From an uncultured Aliterella sp. (GTDB lineage Bacteria > Cyanobacteriota > Cyanobacteriia > Cyanobacteriales > Chroococcidiopsidaceae): a DNA stretch of 16,357 bases. A program made the translations under genes and the position numbers. Each line of letters opens with the position of its first letter. Position 1 is the first letter of the stretch. The stretch is from assembly GCA_905479905.1 (NCBI GenBank), contig CAJQOK010000022.1, forward strand, positions 1-16,357, in the 5' to 3' direction. Shown here piece after piece: positions 8,009 through 15,121 of this stretch. Below the pieces are notes generated by a model. The model searched no databases, was not told where the DNA came from, and saw only the letters and a program-made list of their open reading frames with translations.

Positions 8009-8039
8009 ATTTCATCCAAAAATGAAATCAGCATGAAAT
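8009..8039 (-). promoter_or_regulatory. TTTCAT repeat cluster, candidate response-regulator site
   Basis: Reading the minus strand, ATTTCAT occurs at 8039-8033 and again at 8028-8022, giving TTTCAT-N5-TTTCAT with an 11-base period. A third copy in inverted orientation (8015-8009) makes a perfect 7-base inverted repeat with the second across a 6-base spacer. An 11-base direct repeat is typical of OmpR/PhoB-family operators, the family to which the Synechocystis copper regulator CopR belongs. It lies about 50-75 bases before the DUF305 gene and about 100 bases downstream of that gene's MerR-type promoter. Binding by a CopR-like protein is inference. Confidence 0.35.
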
Positions 8040-8144
8040 AGTTGTCAACCATTAGAAACAAATATTTATTCTGTCATTAGTAGATCGCGATCGCACTTCG
8101 CCTTTTTAAACTTCTAAAGTGATTAGTGGAAAGAGATTAATTTC

Positions 8145-8176
8145 ATTATCAACTCTCCACCCTACTAGAGAGTCAA
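8145..8176 (-). promoter_or_regulatory. MerR-type promoter/operator of the DUF305 lipoprotein gene
   Basis: On the minus strand TTGACT (8176-8171) is followed by a 20-base spacer and GATAAT (8150-8145). The dyad at 8152-8173 has outer arms ACTCTCCA and TAGAGAGT, one mismatch from perfect symmetry, lying mainly between the two boxes. Overlong spacers of 19-20 bases with an internal dyad are the hallmark of promoters activated by MerR-family regulators, which untwist the DNA. Transcription would start near 8138 and run into the DUF305 gene with a leader of about 175 bases. Confidence 0.72.
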
Positions 8177-8367
8177 GGAGTAAAAGTAAAATTAACAAAT
8201 CCTCCCTATATGTTTTTCCGTAGCGGGAACAAAAAAACATCTCTAAACTGTTATAAATGGAGACTGAAACCACAATAATTAAGGATTCAAAATTGGTAAT
8301 TTCTTCCTTTAATTACAAGTGCAGTAGGTGATGTTCCTAAAGATTTTGTTAAATCCATAATTACCCC

Positions 8368-8399
8368 TTGACTCTCTACTCGACTAGAGAGTTCACAAT
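8368..8399 (+). promoter_or_regulatory. MerR-type promoter/operator of the copper ATPase gene
   Basis: TTGACT (8368-8373), a 20-base spacer and CACAAT (8394-8399). The dyad ACTCTCTA (8371-8378) and TAGAGAGT (8385-8392) is perfect over 8 bases, with six bases, CTCGAC, between the arms. The layout matches the lipoprotein promoter position for position, including -35 sequence, spacer length and arms. The predicted start near 8406 leaves a leader of fewer than 20 bases before the ATPase ATG at 8424, which has no Shine-Dalgarno sequence. The expected activator is the MerR-family protein encoded at 10919-11335. Confidence 0.78.
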
Positions 8400-8423
8400 A
8401 GAATTAATTGACTTAATTAAACT

Positions 8424-10685
8424 ATGGAAACCCTCACCCTGAAACTTAGAGGCATGAGTTGCGCTTCCTGTGCCAAAAGTATAGAAAAAGCAATAAATAA
8501 TGTTCCTGGCGTAACTAACTGCAATGTCAACTTTGGCATAGAACAAGCCACAATTACCTACAATCCTAAAAAAACAAACTTAGATAAAATCCAAGCGGCG
8601 GTAGCTAAGGCTGGTTATTCTTCCTTCCCCCAAGAAGATATAACAAGCGGCGATGATGAAACAGAAACCGCCGCCCGTTTAGCCGAATTAAAGCAATTGC
8701 AACGTAAAGTTATAGTTGGAGCGGTTATTAGTACAATTCTTGTAATTGGCTCTTTGCCAGCAATGACAGGCTTGCATATATCTTTAATTCCTGCTTGGCT
8801 ACATAACTCTTGGTTGCAGTTAGTATTAACTGCTCCTGTACAATTTTGGTGTGGAAAGGCTTTTTATATCGGTACTTGGAAAGCTTTAAAACGTCACGCA
8901 GCAACAATGGATACTTTAATTGCTTTAGGTACAAGTGCGGCTTATTTCTATTCAGTATTTGCAACGGTTTTCCCCAGCTTTTTCACCGCTCAAGGACTTA
9001 CACCCGATGTTTATTACGAAACTGCGGCAATTGTAATTACTTTAATTTTGCTCGGTAAGTTGTTAGAAAATCGCGCCAAAGGGCAAACTTCTGTTGCTAT
9101 CCGCAAACTAATCGGTTTGAGTGCAAAAGATGCCAGAGTAATTCGTAACGGGCAAGAAATAGATGTGCCAATTCAATCGGTAATTTTAGGCGATATAGTT
9201 TTAGTTCGTCCCGGTGAAAAAATTCCTGTAGACGGAGAAATAATTGCAGGAGATTCTACGGTTGATGAAGCAATGGTAACGGGTGAAAGTTTGCCTGTAA
9301 AAAAACAGATTGGCGATCAAGTAGTTGGGGCAACAATTAATAAAACAGGTAGCTTTAAATTTAGAGTAACTAGAGTAGGAAAAGATACATTTTTAGCGCA
9401 GATAGTTAAATTAGTTCAACAAGCACAGGGTTCTAAAGCGCCTATTCAAAGACTTGCAGACCAGGTTACAGGCTGGTTTGTACCTGTAGTAATTGCCATT
9501 GCGATCGCCACTTTTGTTATTTGGTTCAATTTCATGGGTAATTTTACTCTAGCCCTAATTACGACTATTGGCGTATTGATTATTGCTTGTCCTTGTGCAT
9601 TGGGTCTAGCAACTCCTACCTCTATCATGGTTGGTACGGGCAAAGGAGCGGAAAACGGTATCTTAATTAAAGGTGCTGATAGTTTAGAATTAGCCCACAA
9701 AATTCAAACTATTGTTCTAGATAAAACTGGAACGCTAACTGAGGGAAAACCCATCGTTACAAATTTTATAACTACTAACGGTACAGTTAATCAAAATGAG
9801 CTAAAGCTGTTACGTTTAGCTGCAAGTGTAGAAAAAAACTCTGAACACCCGTTAGCCGAAGCTGTAGTTAAATATGCCAAATCTCAACAAGTAAGTTTAG
9901 TAGAAGTAGAAAAGTTTCGAGCGATTTCTGGAAGTGGTGTAGAAGGTATAGTTTCGGGTAAACCAATCGTCATTGGTACAAGTCGCTGGCTAGAAGAATT
10001 AGGCATCGATACGAGCAGCTTGCAAAAACACCAAGCAAGTTTAGAGCAATCGGGAAAAACGGCGGTATGGATTGCTGTAGATGGAGAAATGCAAGGAGTA
10101 ATTGGGATTGCTGACGCGCTGAAACCTTCCTCTATCGTTGCTGTAAAGGCGCTGAAAAGGCTAAAATTAGACATCGTTATGCTGACGGGAGACAATCGCC
10201 ACACCGCAAATGCGATCGCCCAGCAAGTAGGAATTACAAGAGTTTTTGCAGAAGTCCGCCCCGAACAGAAAGTTGCTACCGTGCAGAAGTTGCAAGCAGA
10301 AGGCAAAATTGTTGCTATGGTAGGCGATGGAATTAATGATGCACCCGCTTTAGCCCAAGCAGATGTCGGAATTGCGATCGGTACGGGAACAGATGTTGCG
10401 ATTTCTGCTAGTGATATTACGCTAATTTCTGGCAACCTCCAAGGCATTGTAACCGCCATTGAACTAAGCCGCGCCACAATGAGAAACATCCGCCAGAATC
10501 TCTTTTTTGCTTTTATATACAACGTTGCTGGGATTCCCATTGCGGCGGGGATTTTATTCCCATTTTTTGGTTGGTTACTTAGTCCCATTATCGCCGGGGG
10601 TGCGATGGCTTTTAGTTCCGTTTCTGTCCTAACAAACGCTTTGAGATTGCGAAACTTTCAATCAAAAATCAATGGAGAAATTTGA
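8424..10685 (+). CDS. copA: copper-translocating P1B-type ATPase (PacS/CopA type)
   Basis: Membrane pump that uses ATP to move Cu(I) across the plasma or thylakoid membrane. It has 753 residues, normal length. An N-terminal heavy-metal-associated domain (1-70) has GMSCASC with C13 and C16. Eight membrane helices are expected, with the CPC ion-binding motif at 389-391. TGES (287-290) marks the actuator domain, DKTGT with the phosphorylated D433 the P-domain, and SEHP at 473-476 and GDGIND at 634-639 the ATP-binding and hinge regions. YN at 699-700 and M728-x-x-SS near the end are the Cu(I)-specific residues of helices 7 and 8. Many phrases, such as [18 protein letters not shown], resemble cyanobacterial PacS, the thylakoid pump supplying plastocyanin, but PacS and a general exporter cannot be separated here. 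The gene follows a MerR-type promoter and is followed after 3 bases by a small membrane-protein gene. Confidence 0.93.
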   Translation: METLTLKLRGMSCASCAKSIEKAINNVPGVTNCNVNFGIEQATITYNPKKTNLDKIQAAVAKAGYSSFPQEDITSGDDETETAARLAELKQLQRKVIVGAVISTILVIGSLPAMTGLHISLIPAWLHNSWLQLVLTAPVQFWCGKAFYIGTWKALKRHAATMDTLIALGTSAAYFYSVFATVFPSFFTAQGLTPDVYYETAAIVITLILLGKLLENRAKGQTSVAIRKLIGLSAKDARVIRNGQEIDVPIQSVILGDIVLVRPGEKIPVDGEIIAGDSTVDEAMVTGESLPVKKQIGDQVVGATINKTGSFKFRVTRVGKDTFLAQIVKLVQQAQGSKAPIQRLADQVTGWFVPVVIAIAIATFVIWFNFMGNFTLALITTIGVLIIACPCALGLATPTSIMVGTGKGAENGILIKGADSLELAHKIQTIVLDKTGTLTEGKPIVTNFITTNGTVNQNELKLLRLAASVEKNSEHPLAEAVVKYAKSQQVSLVEVEKFRAISGSGVEGIVSGKPIVIGTSRWLEELGIDTSSLQKHQASLEQSGKTAVWIAVDGEMQGVIGIADALKPSSIVAVKALKRLKLDIVMLTGDNRHTANAIAQQVGITRVFAEVRPEQKVATVQKLQAEGKIVAMVGDGINDAPALAQADVGIAIGTGTDVAISASDITLISGNLQGIVTAIELSRATMRNIRQNLFFAFIYNVAGIPIAAGILFPFFGWLLSPIIAGGAMAFSSVSVLTNALRLRNFQSKINGEI

Positions 10686-10688
10686 GAG

Positions 10689-10922
10689 ATGTTGAACAAC
10701 AAATATTTAGTTGGTACGGTTGTAAGTTTAAGCTTGTTATTTAGCCCAGCTTCCGCCCTAATGCCCGAACAAACTAAACAGTTTCAGCGCATCGAACAGC
10801 CTATAGGTTTAAAAATTGGGGTAACTTTAGGCGGATTAGCCTTAATTGGTACAGAGTTATGGTGGTTTGTATTTAGCAAAACTAAGTCCCAGCAAGTAAC
10901 ATTAAAGCAAAAAAAAGATTAA
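10689..10922 (+). CDS. small two-helix membrane protein, like the anchor of cyanobacterial cupredoxin proteins
   Basis: A 77-residue protein starting 3 bases after the copper ATPase stop, with GAGAG just before its ATG, so it is cotranscribed and probably translationally coupled. Residues 6-24 form a signal-like helix ending in SPASA, a plausible signal-peptidase site. Residues 41-63 (LKIGVTLGGLALIGTELWWF) form a second membrane helix, and the tail is lysine-rich. From memory, this second helix resembles the segment in front of a copper-binding cupredoxin domain in some cyanobacterial proteins encoded near copper pumps. Here the protein stops after the helix and has no Cys/His/Met copper site. 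Its stop overlaps the stop of the convergent MerR gene by 3 bases, so no lost domain lies downstream. Its role is unknown; a helper of the pump is the best guess. Confidence 0.75.
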   Translation: MLNNKYLVGTVVSLSLLFSPASALMPEQTKQFQRIEQPIGLKIGVTLGGLALIGTELWWFVFSKTKSQQVTLKQKKD

Positions 10923-11335
10923 TTTTTTTGAAGAACTGGGCAAATTGTCCCTGGTTGCAAAGAGTGAAAGTTCTCCCAACCAGAAAGTATACCCCCCAGT
11001 TCAGTCCGTAAGGTTAATAATTCGTCGATTTGCTTGTCAATTTCGACAATCTTATTTTTTAACTTGGCTTGAACATCATCGCAAGGCAATTGTCCGCGAT
11101 CATAGACTTTTAGCAATTCGCCAATTTCTTGTAGACTTAAACCCAAACTTTGACTACGCTTAATAAACGCTAGTCTTGCCAAAACACTCTCATCAAACTG
11201 CCTAAAACCGCCGCCTGTGCGATCGCATGATTGAATTAATCCTAAACTTTCATAGTAGCGAATTGTTCTAATTGGAACACTGCTTAAAGCCGTTACCTGA
11301 CCAATTAACAGCAATTTTTGTGCTTGAGTCAACAT
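10919..11335 (-). CDS. MerR-family heavy-metal-responsive transcriptional regulator
   Basis: DNA-binding metal sensor of 138 residues. The winged helix-turn-helix is clear: VPIRTIRYYESLGLI at 20-34, then GGGFRQFDESVLARLAFIKRSQSLGLSL. A long dimerisation helix follows (about 86-118), then a short C-terminal loop. Alignment by eye to E. coli CueR puts C85 (LPCDD) at the Ser77 position and C132 (TICPVL) at Cys120. The residue matching CueR Cys112 is missing: the region reads SGWENFHS, with H124. A cysteine at the 77 position is known from divalent-ion sensors such as ZntR and MerR. The likely targets are the two dyad promoters at 8145-8176 and 8368-8399. No such dyad lies before its own gene, so it seems not to be regulated the same way. 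The ATG (11333-11335) has no clear ribosome-binding site. Confidence 0.9.
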   Translation of the reverse strand: MLTQAQKLLLIGQVTALSSVPIRTIRYYESLGLIQSCDRTGGGFRQFDESVLARLAFIKRSQSLGLSLQEIGELLKVYDRGQLPCDDVQAKLKNKIVEIDKQIDELLTLRTELGGILSGWENFHSLQPGTICPVLQKN

Positions 11336-11478
11336 AAGTAATTCAACTTAATGGTTGTCTATTTATAGTCTAGCGCGATCGCCGAAACCCTAGCTAAATA
11401 TGCTCAAAAGCGCCCCAGGGCTGGTATTGTGCAAAGGTGGGCAACATACATATTTGCCATATTTACGGGGAGAGAATT

Positions 11479-12117
11479 TTGGGCATAGAGTTACGCAGCT
11501 ATGTATTTCTAGACAACTTACAGCCTCAACACGCGGCTTACTTGGGAACAATAGCCTTGGGGTTTTTACCTCTACCGGGAGATACATCGCTGTGGGTAGA
11601 AATTTCGCCAGGCATTGAAATTAATCGCATTACTGATATCGCTCTTAAAGCCACTGGGGTTCGTCCTGGAGTGCAAATTGTTGAGAGATTATATGGACTA
11701 CTCGAAGTACATTCCAGCCGCCAAAGCGAGACGCAAGAAGCCGGGAGAGCGATTTTACAAGCCCTAGGAGTCCGCAAAGAAGAAGGTCTTAAGCCGCGCG
11801 TGATTTCAAGTCAAATTATCCGCAACTTAGATCCCCACCATACTCAACTTATCAACCGCACCCGCCGGGGACAAATGATTTTAGCAGGGCAAACCCTTTA
11901 TGTATTAGAAGTTCAACCCGCCGCCTACGCTGCTTTGGCAGCAAATGAAGCCGAAAAAGCGGCGCTAATCAACATTCTTGACGTTCTTGCCGTTGGTAGC
12001 TTTGGCAGACTTTACTTAGGCGGACAAGAACAGGATATATTAGCAGGTTCTAAGGCGGCGCTGGCAGCAATTGAGAACGTAAACGGGCGAGAACAACCCC
12101 ACTTTGGCGCAGAGTAA
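11479..12117 (+). CDS. ccmP: carboxysome shell protein CcmP (tandem BMC domain)
   Basis: Shell protein of the beta-carboxysome. CcmP has two fused BMC domains and forms pseudohexameric trimers that stack in pairs, with a gated central pore thought to pass larger metabolites such as RuBP or 3-phosphoglycerate. Domain one spans about 1-100 ([48 protein letters not shown]). Domain two spans about 105-205 ([49 protein letters not shown]). I chose the TTG at 11479 because GGGGAGAG lies just upstream, and it gives 212 residues beginning [12 protein letters not shown], close to the known CcmP length of about 213. A GTG at 11437 would add 14 residues unlike the family and lacks a ribosome-binding site. 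It starts an apparent operon with the pentapeptide gene, 3 bases downstream, and is divergent from the MerR gene. Confidence 0.88.
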   Translation: MGIELRSYVFLDNLQPQHAAYLGTIALGFLPLPGDTSLWVEISPGIEINRITDIALKATGVRPGVQIVERLYGLLEVHSSRQSETQEAGRAILQALGVRKEEGLKPRVISSQIIRNLDPHHTQLINRTRRGQMILAGQTLYVLEVQPAAYAALAANEAEKAALINILDVLAVGSFGRLYLGGQEQDILAGSKAALAAIENVNGREQPHFGAE

Positions 12118-12120
12118 TTT

Positions 12121-12882
12121 ATGGCAAATTTAGAGCATCTCGCCTTATTACAGTCGGGCGCAGTGAGATGGACAAAGTGGAGAGAGAATCATCCAGAAAT
12201 ATCGCCAGATTTGAGCGCAGCCGACTTAAAGGGGATAAATTTAAGGGGTAGAAACCTAAATAACACTAACTTAGCAAATACCAATCTTAGCAATGCAATC
12301 TTGATTACAGCTAATTTTGAAAATGTTAATTTTACGCTTGCGGATCTTTCCTCTGCTCTTTTAATGCAAGCTAATTTAATTGGTGCAAACTTGAGCATTG
12401 CCAACTTGCGCGAGGCTAATCTCAAAGAGGCTGCTTTACGGGGAGCTAATTTAATTGGGGCGGATTTGCAAGGAGCGAATTTAAGCAATGCAGATTTTGA
12501 AGGAGCGAATTTAATCGGGGCTAACTTGCGCGGTGCAAATCTTACTGGTGCTAATTTAAGTGAGGCAAAACTAATTCGTGCTAACTTGAGCGAGGCTATT
12601 TTAACTATTGCTCATCTTAATTATGCCGATTTGAGTCATGCTAACCTTGGGAGCGCTTCTTTAATTGGCGCAATGTTGTACAAAGCCCAACTTAGCCAAG
12701 CTAATTTAAACAATGCTTACTTACATAAGGCTTATTTATTTGGTGCAAACTTGAGCCAAGCTAAACTAATAAATGCTGATTTACGCTGGGCTAATCTTCG
12801 AGGTGCTGATCTTACTGGCGCTAACCTCACTGGGGCAAATCTTCGAGGTGCTGTTCAAAATACAATTAATGAGGCAATATGA
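12121..12882 (+). CDS. pentapeptide repeat protein
   Basis: A 253-residue protein built almost wholly of A(N/D)LxX pentapeptide repeats from about residue 31 to 246, some 43 repeats or roughly ten coils of a right-handed quadrilateral beta-helix. The N-terminal part (LLQSGAVRWTKWRENHPEIS) is a short non-repeat cap common in cyanobacterial pentapeptide proteins. There is no signal peptide or membrane segment, so it is predicted to be cytosolic. Such proteins are abundant in cyanobacteria and their functions are mostly unknown; a structural or binding role is likely. The ATG is 3 bases after the ccmP stop. Its own stop overlaps the start of crr6 in an ATGA, so translation of the two is probably coupled. 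The regular coding repeat also produces long open frames on the opposite strand (for example 12189-12488), which are artefacts. Confidence 0.93.
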   Translation: MANLEHLALLQSGAVRWTKWRENHPEISPDLSAADLKGINLRGRNLNNTNLANTNLSNAILITANFENVNFTLADLSSALLMQANLIGANLSIANLREANLKEAALRGANLIGADLQGANLSNADFEGANLIGANLRGANLTGANLSEAKLIRANLSEAILTIAHLNYADLSHANLGSASLIGAMLYKAQLSQANLNNAYLHKAYLFGANLSQAKLINADLRWANLRGADLTGANLTGANLRGAVQNTINEAI

Positions 12883-13352
12883 CAATTGCGATCGCACTCA
12901 ACGCGGAAATTATCAACAGTTTGGATCTTGCTCCCGTACAAACAGTAATTGATAACTTACTTACTACAGGAGTTATTGCCGCTTACGAGCAGCAACTAAG
13001 CTTTACTATAGACTATCCCCAAGACCCAGAAGATCCGCGCGAACTGCCAGAAATTCCCGAAATTCGGCTATGGTTTATCCGCTTAGATTCCCGTTATCCT
13101 TGGCTACCATTTTTGCTTGACTGGAAAGATGGAGAACTTGCGCGTTACACGGCGATGCTTGTACCCCATCAATTTAGTGCCAAAGAAGGACTCCAATACA
13201 ACCCAGAGTCTTTAGAGATATTTTTAATGCACAAACTTTTTGTTTTGGGCGATTGGCTGCCTCAATACAGTATTAACAGTACATCGCGGTTAAAAGCAAT
13301 GGCACTAATGCTAGGTTACGACTTAGAAGACGAACTATTTGCAATGTTTTAA
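12879..13352 (+). CDS. CRR6 family NDH-1 assembly factor
   Basis: A 157-residue soluble protein recognised as a homologue of plant CHLORORESPIRATORY REDUCTION 6 (DUF1817) and its cyanobacterial counterparts. It helps assemble or mature the NdhI-containing arm of photosynthetic NDH-1. The conserved signature covers DPRELPEIPEIRLWFIRLD (about 51-69), YPWLPFLLDWKDGELARY and the LVPHQFS segment near 103-110, ending with a short helical tail. The ATG at 12879 overlaps the stop of the pentapeptide-repeat gene (ATGA). A HIP1 site lies inside the gene start at 12888-12895. It converges on ndhD, a subunit of the same complex, with 134 bases between stops. Identification rests on recalled sequence similarity rather than a catalytic motif, as the family has none. 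Confidence 0.82.
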   Translation: MTIAIALNAEIINSLDLAPVQTVIDNLLTTGVIAAYEQQLSFTIDYPQDPEDPRELPEIPEIRLWFIRLDSRYPWLPFLLDWKDGELARYTAMLVPHQFSAKEGLQYNPESLEIFLMHKLFVLGDWLPQYSINSTSRLKAMALMLGYDLEDELFAMF

Positions 13353-13434
13353 TTTTGTCCTTAAAGAGAAATTTGAAGCTACTAAGCTGAAGGGATTTAA
13401 TTTGCTTTACTGTAAATCGGTAGAAACTTTGATT

Positions 13435-13460
13435 AAAAAAGGCAGGTTTTTCACCTGCCC
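13435..13460 (-). terminator. intrinsic terminator of the ndhF-ndhD transcript
   Basis: On the minus strand the stem GGCAGGT/ACCTGCC (13459-13453 pairing with 13447-13441, loop of 5) is followed directly by TTTTTT (13440-13435). It starts 28 bases after the ndhD stop. This is a textbook rho-independent terminator for ndhD. On the plus strand the stem is followed by CAAAAGT, so it is less likely to end the crr6 transcript. Confidence 0.88.
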
Positions 13461-13486
13461 AAAAGTAACACATTTAATCTCGCTCT

Positions 13487-15061
13487 TTACCTCACCCCAA
13501 TTTCTGGCGCAGTATAAGACACAGTAGGTATAGACTTTTGCGCTAAAGTCGGGACAGAATCGCGCAACCTTTGAGTTAGCTGAATTGTTGTCGCATCATA
13601 TATTTGAGTTAGTAACTTAGGATACAAGCCAATCCCAATAATGGGTATGAGCAAACAAGCAACAATAAATACTTCTCTTGGTTCTGCATCAATCAATTCT
13701 TCGTGAGAAATTAGCTCTTGATTCTCTTGTCCGTAAAAGATTTCTCGCAGCATAGACAGCAGATAAATCGGGGTTAAAATTACGCCCACTGCCATTAAAA
13801 ATACCACGATCGCCTTAAAAGTTGGATCGTAGGCATCGCTGTTAGAAAAGCCTACAAATATCATCAATTCCGCCACAAAACCGCTCATTCCTGGCAAAGC
13901 TAAAGATGCCATCGAACAGGTAGTAAACATGGCAAAGATTTTCTGCATCTTCTGCCCTACTCCACCCATTTCATCTAGCATCAATGTATGAGTGCGATCA
14001 TAAGTTGCACCGACGAGGAAAAACAAACTCGCCCCAATCAAACCATGAGATACCATTTGCAAAACTGCCCCACTTAAACCCAAATCAGTAAAAGAGGCAA
14101 TTCCAATTAGCACAAATCCCATGTGAGAAATTGAGGAATAAGCAATTTTTCGTTTTAAATTACGCTGGGCAAAAGATGTCAAAGCAGCGTAGATAATATT
14201 TACTACCCCCAAAATTACCAGCACCGGGGCAAAATAAGCGTGGGCATCAGGTAGCATTTGAGCATTCATCCGAATTAAGGCATAACCGCCCATTTTCAAG
14301 AGAATACCAGCTAATAACATATGCACGGGCGCTGTAGCTTCGCCATGTGCATCGGGAAGCCAAGTATGCAAAGGAAAAATCGGCAACTTGACAGCGTAAG
14401 CAATCAAAAAACCAGCATAGATAAATAGCTGAAAATTGAGCGCGTAATCTTTAAGCCCCAGCGCTTGCATATCAAAGGTTACTGTGTCGCCGTAAAACGC
14501 CATCGTTAAAGCAGCGATTAAAATAAACAAAGAACCACCCGCAGTATAAAGAATAAACTTTGTAGCTGCATACTGGCGCTTCTTACCGCCCCAAATTGCT
14601 AGTAGCAAGTAAACCGGGATAAGTTCTAATTCCCAAACTAGGAAAAATAGCAACATATCTTGAACAGCGAATACAGCAATTTGTCCGCCATACATTGCCA
14701 AAATCAAAAAGTAAAACAGCTTTGGCTTCAAAGTGACGGGCCACGCGGCTAAAACTGCCAACGTAGTAATAAAACCCGTCAAAATTACCAAAGGCATCGA
14801 TATACCATCAACGCCTACTGACCAATTTAAGTCTAAGGCTGGAACCCAAGGATAACTTTCCACCAATTGCAAATTGGGATTAGCAAAGTCGTATTGAGAA
14901 CCAAAAACGTAAACAATCAAAGTAAAGTCAATCAATCCGATAATTAAGGCGTACCAACGTATCTTTTGGACGTGCTTGTCGGGAATGATCGGAATTAGTA
15001 GCGATGCCACTATAGGAAAGAGAATTATCGTAGAAAGCCAAGGAAAAGTTGATAAATTCAT
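13487..15061 (-). CDS. ndhD: NAD(P)H-quinone oxidoreductase subunit 4 (NdhD, D1-type)
   Basis: Proton-pumping membrane subunit of cyanobacterial NDH-1, which carries electrons from ferredoxin to plastoquinone in respiration and cyclic flow. The 524 residues contain about 14 membrane helices and match the NuoM/NdhD family. Typical segments are [22 protein letters not shown] (about 141-162; E144 is in the conserved helix 5 position), [21 protein letters not shown] and [20 protein letters not shown]. The sequence is closest in memory to NdhD1, the form paired with NdhF1 in the respiratory complex, not the CO2-uptake forms NdhD3 and NdhD4. The ATG at 15059-15061 lacks a Shine-Dalgarno sequence. 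It lies 60 bases downstream of ndhF with an inverted repeat between them, and a terminator follows. Confidence 0.93.
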   Translation of the reverse strand: MNLSTFPWLSTIILFPIVASLLIPIIPDKHVQKIRWYALIIGLIDFTLIVYVFGSQYDFANPNLQLVESYPWVPALDLNWSVGVDGISMPLVILTGFITTLAVLAAWPVTLKPKLFYFLILAMYGGQIAVFAVQDMLLFFLVWELELIPVYLLLAIWGGKKRQYAATKFILYTAGGSLFILIAALTMAFYGDTVTFDMQALGLKDYALNFQLFIYAGFLIAYAVKLPIFPLHTWLPDAHGEATAPVHMLLAGILLKMGGYALIRMNAQMLPDAHAYFAPVLVILGVVNIIYAALTSFAQRNLKRKIAYSSISHMGFVLIGIASFTDLGLSGAVLQMVSHGLIGASLFFLVGATYDRTHTLMLDEMGGVGQKMQKIFAMFTTCSMASLALPGMSGFVAELMIFVGFSNSDAYDPTFKAIVVFLMAVGVILTPIYLLSMLREIFYGQENQELISHEELIDAEPREVFIVACLLIPIIGIGLYPKLLTQIYDATTIQLTQRLRDSVPTLAQKSIPTVSYTAPEIGVR

Positions 15062-15074
15062 GGTAATTGGAAGC

Positions 15075-15109
15075 TAGGGAGAGAAATATCTGCGCTTTTT
15101 ATCTCCCTA
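15075..15109 (-). repeat. inverted repeat between ndhF and ndhD
   Basis: TAGGGAGA (15075-15082) and TCTCCCTA (15102-15109) are perfect 8-base inverted arms separated by 19 bases, inside the 60-base ndhF-ndhD gap. In the transcript this would form a hairpin ending about 13 bases before the ndhD start. No uridine run follows, so it is not a standard terminator. It may be an RNA processing or stability element, or influence ndhD translation. Confidence 0.5.
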
Positions 15110-15121
15110 ACTCCTCTCCTC

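Larger units (their letters stand above)
7964..8423. other. divergent intergenic region of the copper island
   Basis: This 460-base region lies between the DUF305 lipoprotein gene (minus) and the copper ATPase gene (plus). It holds two outward-facing MerR-type promoters (8145-8176 and 8368-8399), leaving about 190 bases between them. A TTTCAT repeat cluster lies at 8009-8039 in the leader of the lipoprotein gene, and a HIP1 site at 8087-8094. In the middle, GTAATT (8296-8301) and AATTAC (8311-8316) form a small inverted repeat with a 9-base spacer. The only open frame there, 24 codons at 8257-8331, lacks a ribosome-binding site, and I do not call it a gene. Confidence 0.7.

Noticed and set aside
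8219..8240. TTCCG/CGGGA hairpin with nearby A and T runs, considered as a terminator
   Set aside because: On either strand the stem is followed by A-rich rather than T-rich sequence, and it lies outside the transcripts of both flanking promoters.
8296..8316. GTAATT-N9-AATTAC, considered as an NtcA site
   Set aside because: NtcA sites need GTA-N8-TAC. Here GTA and TAC are 15 bases apart, so only a plain inverted repeat remains.
8257..8331. 24-codon frame (METETTIIKDSK...) between the two MerR-type promoters
   Set aside because: There is no ribosome-binding site or known homologue, and neither mapped promoter would transcribe it.
9884..10588. Long open frame (234 codons) on the minus strand opposite the copper ATPase gene
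   Set aside because: It lies wholly inside a clearly real gene, resembles no family, and reflects the codon bias of the sense strand.
10911..10927. A-run/T-run symmetry at the overlap of the small membrane-protein and MerR stops, considered as a bidirectional terminator
   Set aside because: It is only A-T pairs with no GC stem, too weak to call.
12189..12488. 99-codon minus-strand frame inside the pentapeptide-repeat gene
   Set aside because: Its repetitive Lys/Leu/Ala composition is the mirror of the sense pentapeptide repeats.
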